DNA from: Amyelois transitella
Lineage: Eukaryota > Arthropoda > Insecta > Lepidoptera > Pyralidae
NCBI RefSeq assembly: GCF_032362555.1
Contig: NC_083513.1
Span: 2,914,001-2,978,000 of the forward strand
Length of the DNA: 64,000 nt
Direction of reading: 5' to 3'
The position numbers and the translations under genes were made by a program. The notes under the pieces are model-generated. The model searched no databases, was not told where the DNA came from, and saw nothing but the letters and a program-made list of their open reading frames with translations. The first letter of the stretch is position 1; every line of letters begins with the position of its first letter. Positions 1 through 11,095 of the stretch are shown piece by piece.

Positions 1-1693
1 AAAAGAAATGAAATGGTTATTTCTTATTCTTCTCTGTCAGAAAACATGGCAAAATTTCGTTTTATTAATTGTAATAACTTGTAAGTAACGGGTTACTTAC
101 AGGAGTTAACTGTCGATTGCTATTTTGTTTAACAAACATAAATTCACATATAAACATCAGTTCACCTCTTAACTCGTAGGTATTAATTTTGTCTGCTCAT
201 TATGTCCCTATATATGTTTATGCTGGAAAATATGTAATTTTTATAACTAGAGACAAGTATACATCATTCTCCGTCATATAAAGCCGTTTAAAGAAGTTAA
301 TAAGCAATACTTTAATAATTTAACTACTCACCGCTAGATGGCGGTAGTAGTATCTGATAAACAACATTTTTCGGCTTACTCATATCTTATACAAATATCG
401 AAAATATGAGGCAAAGTAATTAATGAATGCTCTATTGTATTTTAGGAACAAAAAAGCTGTAGTAGGACTAAAATAGTCAGTATTTATTTTTGTTTACAGT
501 GAGTGACTGAGTAAGCCAATTATGGAGAATAATTCTATTAGACATAACTGCGTCCGATGCAAATGCATTCTCGTTGAAGTAAGCACCCACCAACGTGCCA
601 GTCATTCACAGCAAGCTTATAAAACGTTGCAAGAATTTGTTTTATTTCATGTAAAATGATACCACTCATAAAAGAAGAATTCTACAACAAAAGCGCAAGT
701 TTAACAAGAATAGACCACACCTTAGAGAAGAGAATACAAGATTTTCGTGATTGTTGGTAAGTTACTGCCGATCCGTGAGTAACATGCCATAATACGCAAC
801 TCTTGTTTCTATAGATTCCATTTGTACAAGTAAAGACAATGTTGTGTGCAATAAAAATGTATAAGTACAAGCCTAACCCTGTACATGGTCTTGTACTTTA
901 ATTTTAACATAAATTCGGTAGAAAAACAAATAACTAACAGACTGTACTGGTCCATCAGAATAAATTATATTGTTCAGGTGACGTAGCTAGACTTGATTGT
1001 TCGGTTGCTAGGTTGCGCGTGCGATTGTTTGGAAGTGATTAGAGCACTGATTCTACACAACTCTTCTACTACTAATAGCTGCTAGTGGCTTGTCAGTGCT
1101 GCCAGTACGTTTGTGACTGCAGGTCGCGTCGGGTCTATTTTTGTTGGTTTTCCTATCTCAAATATGTCATTATATTCCTCACTGTTTGACAGTTTTAAGG
1201 TTTTAGCATGATAAGACATTTGTTTTGTAACCTTGACAGCATAATAGTTTCAGCCGCAGTTTTAGTTGCGAAATACAAAGCAATGGGTTGATACTTCGAT
1301 ATAATAAGCATTACATTATTCTCATTTATCCACCGTATCTTATTTTTTATTTCGTAATGTATTGAAATGTTTTTGTACAATGTTGTTATGAATAGAAGAA
1401 AAAAAAGGTTGGAATAAGGCATTTATTCGAAAAAGGTTATAGAAAATATAGTCACGGGGCGTCAGCGCTGGGCTGCCTTGCGGGCTCTCATAGCTGCTTG
1501 CTGCTTACCACCTCCGGACCACTTGACGCAACCAGTATTGCCACTGTCTGGTTGTGGAGACCGATCACCAACGTTAGTAAGACTTGCAAATATTGTCATA
1601 CATCGCGAAGTGTCTCACCTTTACATTTCTTGCGAAATATCGTACGTTTGCCGGTTCACTAACCCTACAGCCTACTGATCGGTGATTTCACAG
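1..1693. other. Upstream flank of Doa, no confirmed gene
   Basis: AT-rich sequence in which I find no convincing gene. A weak candidate exon runs from an acceptor ending at 499, through an ATG at 522, to a strong-looking donor (GAA, then GTAAGC) after 578. It would encode 19 residues with a short Cys-rich stretch and ends in phase 0, like the other Doa first exons. A CTCF-like motif lies at 331-345. Between about 1450 and 1680 the sequence is richer in GC and could hold a 5' exon of the RS-rich Doa isoform, but no start codon can be chosen. Confidence 0.4.
331..345 (+). promoter_or_regulatory. CTCF-like insulator motif
   Basis: CCGCTAGATGGCGGT matches the animal CTCF consensus CCASYAGRKGGCRSY at 14 of 15 positions. 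A second copy of the core lies at 4595-4609. Both are followed closely by GGTAGTAGTATC, so they may also be copies of one repeat. Binding is inferred only from the motif. Confidence 0.3.
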
Positions 1694-1820
1694 TTCGGAG
1701 CACTCGTGGAGGCGAAGAAATGAACGTTCCAAACGATCACATCACCGGCGTTCGCCTACATCTCATAGGCGGAGAAGACACCACCGGGATGAGTCATCAG
1801 CGCGATCACCACCTGAACAG
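1694..1820 (+). CDS. Doa: Doa alternative exon, RS/RH-rich N-terminal segment
   Basis: An acceptor (TTTCACAG) ends at 1693 and a donor (CAG, then GTTAGT) follows 1820. The frame that ends in phase 0 reads as an Arg/Ser/His-rich peptide with RRRRNERSKR, HHRRSPTSHRRRR and ARSPPEQ. Such RS-like N-termini are typical of short CLK/LAMMER kinases and direct them to nuclear speckles. Joined to the common exon at 11096 it stays in frame. A stop codon lies just upstream in this frame (1683-1685) and the exon has no ATG, so it must be an internal exon whose start lies in an unidentified upstream exon. The other frame is also open, which keeps confidence moderate. Confidence 0.5.
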
Positions 1821-2032
1821 GTTAGTTTATCGTTTTGGAATTAACTTTTAAATTAGTAGATGTATGAATGGTTTTATGAGTCTTAACCCAACACTTGCTT
1901 CACAACAATTAAGTGTCCACCCCATAACCTGTCATATACATACCACTAAGGTATGTACCGTAGGCAAACTGCGGAACAACAATAAAGCGACAAACGGCAG
2001 CGTGCCCGTTTGGGATAGTATAAGGGACGGGT

Positions 2033-2246
2033 TTGGCTTATGAATGCGCGTGCGCCTTCGCCCGTGAAGATGTGCGCGAGAGACGGCGACCTCCTCGCGC
2101 TTGCGCCCGTTCTATTTGCGTTCGCCTTCGTCACTCGGTCCGCCTTCAGTCAGTCGCAAAGCTGAGCCGGCCGCCCGGCGCGTTTTTGCTGCCCAAACGA
2201 AAAAAAGAATCGGCCGCGTCGGGCCGCGGTGGGCAGCTCACCAGCC
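2033..2246 (+). promoter_or_regulatory. GC-rich promoter/5'UTR of the long Doa isoform A
   Basis: This block is far richer in GC and CpG than its surroundings and lies directly before the ATG at 2247. It contains arthropod initiator-like TCAGT (about 2146-2154, CCTTCAGTCAGTCGC). It therefore looks like a separate promoter and 5'UTR for the exon that follows. The stretch 1821-2032 before it shows nothing else. Confidence 0.4.
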
Positions 2247-4103
2247 ATGGCTGCCCAGCCGCCGCGTCCTCCGTCGAACAACGTATTGTTCTGTGGCCCT
2301 CCGCCCACCCTTCCCCACGTGCTGCTGTTACCGAATGACATTGCTAGTGACATTTGTACCCTTGATCCCGCAGCAAATCTCGCTTCCATCCAAACAAATG
2401 ATGCAGATACCTTAAACGAAATAAACAACGTGGGTGTGCCTGTATATGAACCACAGCTTGGAAACTTAGTGGAAAATAATGTGTTTGGTGATGATTATGC
2501 TGCAGATTCACAATTCGGAAGAAATATCAGAAGAACTCGTAGTTTTGATATGTCAGATATTTATTCCCGTAACGAAAATGATATCGACCCATATGCTTTA
2601 AAACATAGACGATCCGAGCCTGATTTATCGAAATATAGTTTGTTTCTGGAAGCAGAAATAGCCATGGAGCCCTTGCAACCTCCATCACTTGTTTTGAATA
2701 ATCCTTTTTATGATGGTTCATATGCTTTTGATCCGACGCAATTGAGCGACAATGCAGTCATGTTACCTGAAAATTATATGGCATTTGAAGATTCATTTGT
2801 ACCTGCGTGGGGATATAAACCTGAATTCATTGTCGAAGGTGAAACTAATATGTATTACAATGGCTTACCCGTAATTGCTTCAAATGACCCATGGTCCACA
2901 TACGTTACGGAGCCAACCGATTTTGAATACTTTTCACCACATTTTGAAACTTCAGTTCGAAGTCAAGATGGCATTCATTACTTGCCTTTGAACGATTTAG
3001 ATTATGCCATACCTCAATACATGAGTCTGCCAGTGGAAGAGCAAGCAAAAGTCGAAATGTTTCCTGATAATAAAAATGGTAACTTAGATAGGACCACGCC
3101 TGAATCTTTGCCTAAAGAAAATAATATAATCTCAAACACCGTAACAAATTGTGTACCATCTGAAGTATCACTACCATTATTGACTGAAGAAGCTACGGTT
3201 AATGAAGTGAGTGATGATGAGAAAATTTGTGCCACAGACTCTCCTAAACATAGAGAATCATCAATCCAAAGTAATGAATCGGTTAAAACGGACATTTCTA
3301 ATGACGTAACTTTAAGTTTGGCGTTTATGCCAAGTAGTAAAAGTTCTCCTAAGAGATCTTGCATAGGTGTGGATGATACTAGCGATGATACTTCCCCTTG
3401 TTCTACTGATTATCATGAAGCTTCTGCATTAGATATCATACAAAGTCTTGATGATTTGTCCTGCTGTGACAGTACAGATTTTTCACAGAGTAGAGACGAT
3501 ACTTCACCAATTGTGCCTGATCTTCCAAAAAGTGATATATGTGATAATGAGGAAGATAAACAACCAGAAATCGAGCCATTTGCTTCAAACGAAACGAAAG
3601 TGCCTCTTAGTAAGTTACCATTAATTCCACTTAACGATCTAACTAAGCCACCTCCCGAAGTCAGTTTAAATGATATAAATTCGACTCAGAGCAATAATAA
3701 AACCCCAAAAGAAACTTCATCACATAATATAAATACATATCGAAGTAGAACACCTGAAACTGTTGAAGTGACTGCAACAATAGTTGATGAGAAATCACCA
3801 GAAGTCATTATTCCAGCTAACAACCCTGGTGCAATTGACGAGAGACTATTACAGCATAGCGTACAGCCTCCCGCGGTGCCGCCTTCATGGTTACCGTCAC
3901 AACCTTCAACTGTTCATCAAAAAGCTTCTGCGTCCAAAGTACTTCTGCTAAGCGTTGATGAATCCTCAACGGTTAATAAAAATAATGCTCCGTTGCCGCC
4001 GCCGAGAAGCAACAATGCTGCCGTTGAGCCAAAGCCTTCTTGTTCTTTTGTGCCACCGCGATTATTTCCACCTGCTGCCCATCTAAAGCCAAAAGAAGTT
4101 GAG
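2247..4103 (+). CDS. Doa: Doa alternative first coding exon A (619 codons)
   Basis: A 1.86-kb open exon with an ATG in a good context (GCCATGG) and a donor (GAG, then GTTAGC) after codon 619, phase 0. The protein starts MAAQPPRPPSNN and is acidic and Ser/Thr/Pro/Asn-rich. Its C-terminal part carries proline clusters (PPAVPPSWLPSQP, PLPPPRS, PPRLFPP), and no known domain is visible. Spliced to the common exons it would give a kinase of about 996 residues. Drosophila Doa is known to make several isoforms from alternative promoters with different N-termini. That this exon belongs to Doa is inferred from strand, phase and position. It could instead be a separate gene, but it has no stop before a usable donor. 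Confidence 0.7.
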
Positions 4104-6490
4104 GTTAGCTAACCTTTTTTAACATAAACTTATCTTTTTTATTTAATAAAATAACTAATAACGTAGCATCATGTAACGTAGTTACGAAGCTGTAGCTGCT
4201 ACTGCCAGCATACATATTACGCGTACCTATCTATTTTAGTTCGTATAATTGGGTCAAGGATTGAATTCATTGCTATCTTCCTGGCTTTCTATATATGGGA
4301 TTTCTCTCAAATTATCGTAGTTTAAAAATAGATTATGACAATGTTATAACTTCACATTCCTATGTGTATTCCTAAGTTTCACTCAGTCATCCTTGCTACT
4401 GAGTGAAACTTTAATAGCATAAAAAATATAAAATTCATTTTTTTATCTTCACAACTTTGCGTAGGTAGCCTCGCTGAGCCATTTCCTACATAAACCAATA
4501 ATGAAACTTTTATAACTCTGTAAACAATATTGTGTTGTATGGCGAACTAAAATAGTATTAGCAGCTGGCAAAAGCTATGAAATTCCGATAGCAATGACTA
4601 GATGGCGCTTGGTAGTAGTATCGTTGAAAACTCGCGACGCATGTGCACTAAAATAGAGCTGCTATGATCACCTTCACCTAGGAGAAGTCAGCTAATACGT
4701 TACGGACTATCATAACCGCCATCATGCACCGTCCACGATAACAAACTGGATGATCAAAAATAATGTAATGATTGTAGGGATTAACAATCCAAATACTAAA
4801 TTGAGACGTGATTTTATTATTTGATTAACTGCATTCATATATTTATCACATCCTGTCACAGAAAATATATCAATAGCGTGACCTCAAATACCCTTACATA
4901 GTGAGTTACAAAACATTTTAGGTTAAAGAAAATGAAACCGGACTGTGGTTAGATAAGAATATAAATAATGGGAATCACTGAAACGCCGCTAAAGCATTTG
5001 CCTAATCGACTGTTATGAAGAGGCGTGCGCATCAATTGTTTTGAATTGTACTACGAAATCTATAAATTGAAACCCGCTCTATCCGGCTTGAGGCAGACCA
5101 CGTCGTGAATCACACAGAAACTCTTTGTTATTAACAAAGTTTTATAACATTAAACAATATTACGTTAATTTTTGAGATACTTCGAAACTAAGGTGGTCTA
5201 AGTTCGTTAAATTTTGTTTCGTACCGAAAAGGTAAAAACGAGACCCTGTTGCTAAGCCTCCGCTGTCTGTCACCAGGCTGTAATCTCATAAACAATGAAA
5301 GCTACAAAGCTATAATTTTAACAAATTCTTTCCATCTATTTCCGTTGCCGCTATAACAACAAATACAAAAAAAAAGGGGTTTCCATTAAAAAAACGTGTT
5401 TAATTCACACACAAATATTTTAGTATACATACAAAAAACGCGATGATGGTAAGGAACCCTTCGTATGCGAGTCCGACTAGCACTTGGTCGGTTTTTTAAA
5501 TGTTTGGTTTGTTGTTTTACTGCTTAACGTGACTCGAGTCCAGTATAATTTCTTGCCTTTGACATAGTCATATCGTTGAAGTTGTGTCATTTATACCTTG
5601 ATAGATATTTTAACCCAAATTTAAAACGTCAGTCAAGGGTCAAGTTCGCAACACCTATCACATAGTATTAATGGGGCGGCGCGATCGAGATATGGTCTGA
5701 TAAATGTTGGCGCGGCCGCGATACTTGCCTATCTATTTGGTAATGCCTTGTTCCTTCCGGACGGCCTTGCCCATATCGCTCAGATTGCGCCGACCGCCGC
5801 GGTGGCTGCCCACTAGGTGCTGGTTCATTACACATATGTATCAGGCTGTTTTACCAGGTGTTGCCGATCGATATACTCATACGATGTAAATTCTTGCCTC
5901 TAATATTTGTTACAATATTGACTCATCTTTCTTTTACCGGGTTTTTCACGTTAAACGATAATAATTATAATAACGGTGACCCAAAAACAATTACTTCTCT
6001 AATGAAGTATTTAGAATTAATTATTGATCAGGAGTAAGAAGGATTTAATAAATGGTGAAATAGATACTTGAAAGGAAATTTACATGATTTGTAACTAACA
6101 AGCGTTCGATTGCACGCGGATAAATCCTGTTTTAACCGAAAGCTCTCATTACAAATTGTTTGCTCCATTTGTACTTGCCATCTTTAATTAAAGTGACACA
6201 TTGTTTCTCGTCGCAGTCTTCCATCAGACGTTGTCCGACGCAAACAAGTTCAGTTGCTGGTATTTCATCATATCTATAAATCGTTGCCTTTTTTTAGTGT
6301 TTCAAGTATTATCAGCATTTGTTTTTTGTTGTTGCGAGTAAAAAGTGAAGAAGTGTCGTGGTTGAGTGGCGGTATCGCACGCCACTGCAATACAGTTACG
6401 AGTCAGCCGGCCATCGGCCCACTCGCCCCTACGTCCCTCGGTATATACGGGTCGTAGACGGGGTTTTTTCTAGATCTGTTTAAAACAATA
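4104..6490. other. Doa intron/intergenic stretch, no gene found
   Basis: Mostly AT-rich. It holds a perfect 14-bp-arm inverted repeat (4374-4387 with 4398-4411), a CTCF-like core at 4595-4609, and a repeat fragment at about 5440-5500 with the phrase GAGTCCGACTAGCACTTGG familiar from moth repeats. A GC-rich island at 5660-5835 is open on the minus strand for 59 codons and might be an alternative promoter. Sequence 6340-6490 looks like 5'UTR of the next exon. I see no supported gene. Confidence 0.5.
4595..4609 (+). promoter_or_regulatory. CTCF-like motif (second copy)
   Basis: TGACTAGATGGCGCT contains the insect CTCF core TAGATGGCGC and matches the 15-base animal consensus at 13 positions. It lies 0.5 kb after Doa exon A, while the first copy lies before all Doa exons. 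Another AGATGGCGCT core occurs at 44169-44178 beside Men exon 2. Confidence 0.3.
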
Positions 6491-6676
6491 ATGGCCGAAT
6501 TGTCATTGAAACACGACCGCATACGGGTGCCTCTACGGCTTACCTCCTTTTATGAGCTGTACAAGCGCTTTCTCAAGGAGCACGGGTGCAAGTGGCACGA
6601 TGTTGCAAAACTCCTGTCTGTGGTTGGAGAGATTCTTTTTGATGTGGACGGTGCATGTGACAAACTTGCGGGCAAG
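6491..6676 (+). CDS. Doa: Doa alternative first coding exon C (62 codons)
   Basis: The ATG at 6491 opens 62 codons that end at a good donor (AAG, then GTCAGT) in phase 0. The peptide (MAELSLKHDR, then VPLRLTSFYELYKRFLKEHG and KWHDVAKLLS) looks like a folded, helical, conserved segment rather than random translation. It has balanced charge and two aromatic clusters. Joined to the common exon at 11096 it would give a kinase of about 439 residues, near the size of the short Drosophila DOA isoform. Assignment to Doa rests on phase, strand and position. I do not recognise the domain. A nested independent gene is possible. Confidence 0.55.
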
Positions 6677-8758
6677 GTCAGTTTTAATATCAAGTTACCT
6701 TTGTTACTGTCAGATGAATACAGCTACCATAAACTTATTTTATTACAATACAATACCTCATTTAATTGAAAATATATTTAAAAAATATATAACAAATCGA
6801 GCTACTATTTCACTATCATTGCAATAAAATAAACGAATTACTTCATCGTAATTGGTTTAAGTAAAACTTCTTTCTTTAGAAATATTATTGAAGGGCCCCC
6901 CTTCATCAAGTTTTTAACTGCACCCTTTTGAATGTTCTCACGGTAAGGGCCAGATATCAAACAGCTGGCTGTCAGTTTGGTGTTCATGTCGCATAGGAGT
7001 GTAGACGATTCGAGTGAAATGTTAAACAATTTGTGCTCCTGTTTTATTTGTAGTGAAAACATGGGATTGCTTTTCTACCTCTTGAAAGTGTTTTACATAG
7101 TCGTTATTTATAAAATGAAATCATACAACTTGTTGGACATTTTAAGACATATTGTCAAGTGTAATTATCCAATAATAAGTAATAAATGTTCAACGGCTGA
7201 GGTATGTGGTACATTTATTCATAACATAACACATCTGTGTAAATAACTTTTGTCTTTATGCAATCTGTGTCTTTGTATTGTTTGAAAATATACATACACG
7301 ACGATATTTGTAATCAATCAAAGTAGGTAAATACTTTTAAATAGCATATAAGCACTACCTGCAACCGTGCTGAAAATTCAAGTGAAAGTTGAATAGAAAT
7401 GTGACTTAGACGAGGTCGCTTTGATGTTATTTTGTAATTCAAGCATTCCTGCTTGAATTTTTGCAGCAATTCCATAAGAAAAGCAACATTTCTCGATTGT
7501 ATTTTACTGTTTAAGTATGCATTACTATTTTATTCATAGGTACGTATTAATTTAGTTACTTTGATAACGTTTTACTTAAATTAGCTTTATAATTTTAAAA
7601 ATCATTGGAGAATTCCATTGCATGAAATTTGGGGTCGTTAGAATTCTTTTCCCGATTCCAATAGTAGACGTATAAGTAATATACGCGCTAGGTAGTAAGT
7701 TTGATAAGCGTGAGACACGTTTAGCGTCCGTGACAACTGGCGTGTTTATCAAAGCGCCCACATCCGTTCTTGCTCCCACTTCGAAAATGATTTAATAGAT
7801 AATGTACATCTCTAGTTCAAGTGTAATCTCTGCAGGAGATAACAAATTACATATTATGTTTTGTAATATTATGCTGGTCGGTGCATGCGCATGCGCAGGC
7901 GGTCTAGTACAGACTCACGCGGTCTACTGACCCGATTACTTACAGCTTATTGACAGAACTCTTTTGGCTCTCGTGCCCACCGGCCAGTTGGAGAAAGGTG
8001 TGCTCACTCATTGAGTGCAATCATTGTGAACAAAATAAGTATCAAATTATACTTAGCAATTAAAAAGTATACGACAATCGAAAAATACAACTGTTCGCAA
8101 AACAAAGAAAGAAATTTATGTTTTAAGTACAAAGAGTCTAATTTTGTTTTAGACTATTTCTACGTAAATAATTTGACTAACGCATTTCAAATGTTTGCCA
8201 AAAACTATAATATGACAAGTGTGAAGACGTAGGCGTAGTGAATTGCGTCTATTTAAGACCCATTTTTCTCATTATATCCTACTTACACGATGTTTTAAAT
8301 ACATATGTGTCTTACCTATTTAATCTTACCTGAAGAAATTTATATGCAGTTACGAAAATCCGCAAAAGCAGTCTTATAATAATTAAGCAATGCAAAGAAA
8401 AACGCGCGTGGCGGGCACCTCCGGAGTGCGCGGGAGGGCGCTCCCACGGGTTGGCGATATTTTTAGTCCGCGACCATTACTTGGCACCGGCGGCCGCACT
8501 CGGCTGCGCTAGTGATCTTTCTGAAATTCGTTCGCGGTTAGGTACGTTCTCAATCTCGAGATAGACCCAGTCTTATGTCCGGTGCCGGAGCATTCACCGC
8601 TATGTAGGAAAAAAATCGCGATCGATAAGCAACAGTCAGTATTTGTATCGATCTTCACAAATGTGAAATTATGACGGTTCATATATACTTTGTGATGTAT
8701 CCTGGTTGAGTGCAAAGTTTCCATAAGTGACTTAAGTGGAGTGTTATATAGAATTAAA
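6677..8758. other. Doa intron with likely alternative promoters
   Basis: No gene is supported. A 10-bp-arm hairpin with a 4-base loop lies at 7436-7459. An NRF-1-like palindrome at 7886-7897 precedes a possible 5'UTR exon ending near 7996 (GAGAAAG, then GTGTGC). A GC-rich block at 8405-8510 is the likely promoter for exon B. The open frame at 8011-8232 has AT-driven composition and no recognisable content. Confidence 0.45.
7886..7897. promoter_or_regulatory. NRF-1-type palindrome, possible promoter
   Basis: TGCGCATGCGCA is a perfect 12-base palindrome identical to the NRF-1/ewg core. It lies in a locally GC-rich stretch within the Doa intron, a common setting for a CpG promoter. It may start a transcript that splices from about 7996. 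Confidence 0.35.
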
Positions 8759-10162
8759 ATGGCCACCCTAAGTGCCACCGGCAATGGAACAACCAGCCCT
8801 CGGCGTCATCGATACAGTCGTGCCTCGACCACAAGCGTGACTCAGCTGCTGTCGGATGGCTATTCCAGCATCATGAACAGACTGACGAGGCGGGGTCCCT
8901 CTGAGAAGTCTGATGCTATCGCTGACTCAAAGCTGACCGCAGCACGTACTCGATATGATGATAAACTTCTGACAAATAAAAACCCCACTTTAGCTAATAT
9001 GCGACGATTCGAAAATAATAGACACATTTCACCATACACATCATTATTGCCAGGAATGACCACTTCTACAGTCAGAAAATTAAATGACGACCGAGGATAC
9101 TCAGGTTACCTGGGCGCACCTAAACCGCGTATTGAAATGTCACCATTACATTCTACTACCTCTAGCATAAACGCTCTTAGCCGCAGTGACTCATTCCGCA
9201 GAGCCCAAACGAAAGGTAATAAATCATCTCCTTTCACAAAACGTTATCCGCTCAAGGAAGCCAACCACAATATTGATAGCACGCTATCATTAGGCAGTAC
9301 ACGTAGTCGTTTAGAAGATAAATATTCTTCTGTCTTAGATAGAATAGCCAGTCAGAAAAAAGAAAAGGCAAGAAAAGACAAGGAAGACCGTGATAAGACA
9401 TTAGAACCTGAACCGTCGATGCCTCGAGGTTTGATGCGAAGCCTGACGACTGCTGTTTTTGGTGAAAACTCTTTTAGACGTAATCAATTTTCTCGGGAAA
9501 AGACCAGAGATAAAACTCCATTCAAAAACACAGGAGACCGCAGATTGTCCTCTCAGAAACAAAAAGATAAGGATGAATATAAAAACGGCTTTGACATACC
9601 CCTTCGAGATAGACAAAACTATGGAAAAGACAGGGACAGTATATACCGAAGACATCAGAGGAGATCACTAAGAGCCGAAAAGAGTGAAACCAAAGACAGG
9701 AAAGGCAAGTTGTGCTTGAGACCTATAGACATTAGTTTGCATTCCGGAGTCAGGGATTTAATATCGCCTTTGCAACAAAACATTATTGATTCAACTTTGA
9801 AGTCAAAGACAACTAAAACACCGGCCTCCAGCCCGTCTCGAGAAATCGGTAGACAAAAGCAGATATATTTCCCGTCTAGTGACGAGGAAGATGACGATAA
9901 AACTCCTGTAGGCGATCAGGTGATGACGGACCGCGAGACCAGACGCAAAGAGATTCAGAGTCTAATAATGAAATACGCGCACCTGGACGAGGTGTACGGC
10001 CGGATCGGAGAAAAGGAGGCCAATGCAGTATCGAGCGACGCGGTGACTAAGAAGACCGAGCCGCTGGGCGTGGGGGACGTGGTGGCGCTGCCGCCCGAGC
10101 TGCGCAGCCGCCAGCGTCCGCAGCGACCGCGCCACTTGCTGCGGCGCGCGGTCACGCCGCCT
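8759..10162 (+). CDS. Doa: Doa alternative first coding exon B (468 codons)
   Basis: The ATG at 8759 begins MATLSATGNGTTSPRRHRY. The exon stays open for 468 codons to a donor (CCT, then GTAAGC) in phase 0. The protein is basic, with many Arg/Ser and Lys/Asp/Glu runs (EKARKDKEDRDK, RRHQRRSLRAEK), an acidic patch (SSDEEDDDK) and a Pro/Arg-rich C-terminus ending RRAVTPP. It looks largely disordered. Spliced to 11096 it gives a kinase of about 845 residues, comparable to the roughly 105-kDa DOA class in flies (inference from length and layout). An upstream GTG at 8741 is in frame, but ATG is the natural start. Confidence 0.72.
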
Positions 10163-11095
10163 GTAAGCACCCGCTAACCTGTCGTGTGCCGCCCGCTAAC
10201 ACACCCGGCTGGTCCGTTGTTTTTCAATATACACTATTTAGATTTGTACCACCTACTTATCACTAAATGCGGATGTCTGTGGTTCTAAAAATTCTTATGC
10301 TTTCCAAAGAAGTGTTTTTAGTCACGATAGTAAATATTTTGAATATTGTTCAACCATAACAAATAACATTTCGCTCGAAGGGTCGCATGAATCATCAAAA
10401 TAATGTCAATGAAAAATGACGGTATCGGAAAGTAGTTTAGGAAAAATAAAACGAGGGTGCAGTAAAATGTCAAAGATTCGCAAATTGCAGTAATAACTAG
10501 CTAACAGTTTTGACGTAACAATTGATTTAAACGATAGAGAAATGATAGTGCATGTATTAACTTATTTTATTCGTGTTTTTAAGTTTAAGATGTCTCTGTT
10601 TCGTATTAAATTATTTTCTAATCCAAAACGTAAAGAAAGTGCTCCAACCTCTGATGTAGATCAAGTAAGATAGTATGTATTGTTGTAATGACAGTTCGGG
10701 TGGACACTTATTTTTTCCAAATTTCCTTAGTGAAAGATGATTTAGTATGTGTGAGAAGTTATGCATGTATGAAGTGCTTCGGAGCCCATCCTGAAGAGTC
10801 CCGATCCCACACCCGACCCGGTCCCAGCGCGCGGCGACGGGCACCCGCCCGGAGCCGCGCCGCAAGCCCACCCGTCTGCCCTTTAACAGCATGTTCGACA
10901 CACCATACCAATTGTCGCTTGTCTGACGGGCAACCGTTCCATTGTTTTGATTGTTGGGTACAACACTACTCGGGTCGTGGCGATCGCGTGGCGCTCTTCG
11001 TGGCATTGGTGCGTGTGACGCGTGTCTCCGTGTGCGGCTGCGGCGCGGCGCGGGCGGTGCGGCGCGTGCGGTGACTGCGGCGCCGGCGCATGCAG
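10163..11095. other. Intron before the common Doa exon
   Basis: This stretch separates exon B from the first common exon. Its 3' half (10800-11095) is GC-rich. It contains an acceptor-like site ending at 10827 followed by 33 open codons and a stop at 10924-10926, a possible alternative terminal exon. The acceptor of the common exon (GCATGCAG, ending 11095) has an unusually GC-rich, pyrimidine-poor approach. Long open frames on the minus strand here follow from composition. Confidence 0.45.

Noticed and set aside
8011..8232. 73-codon plus-strand open frame in a Doa intron
   Set aside because: AT-driven codon use (Lys, Asn, Ile, Tyr), no ATG at its start, no conserved look.
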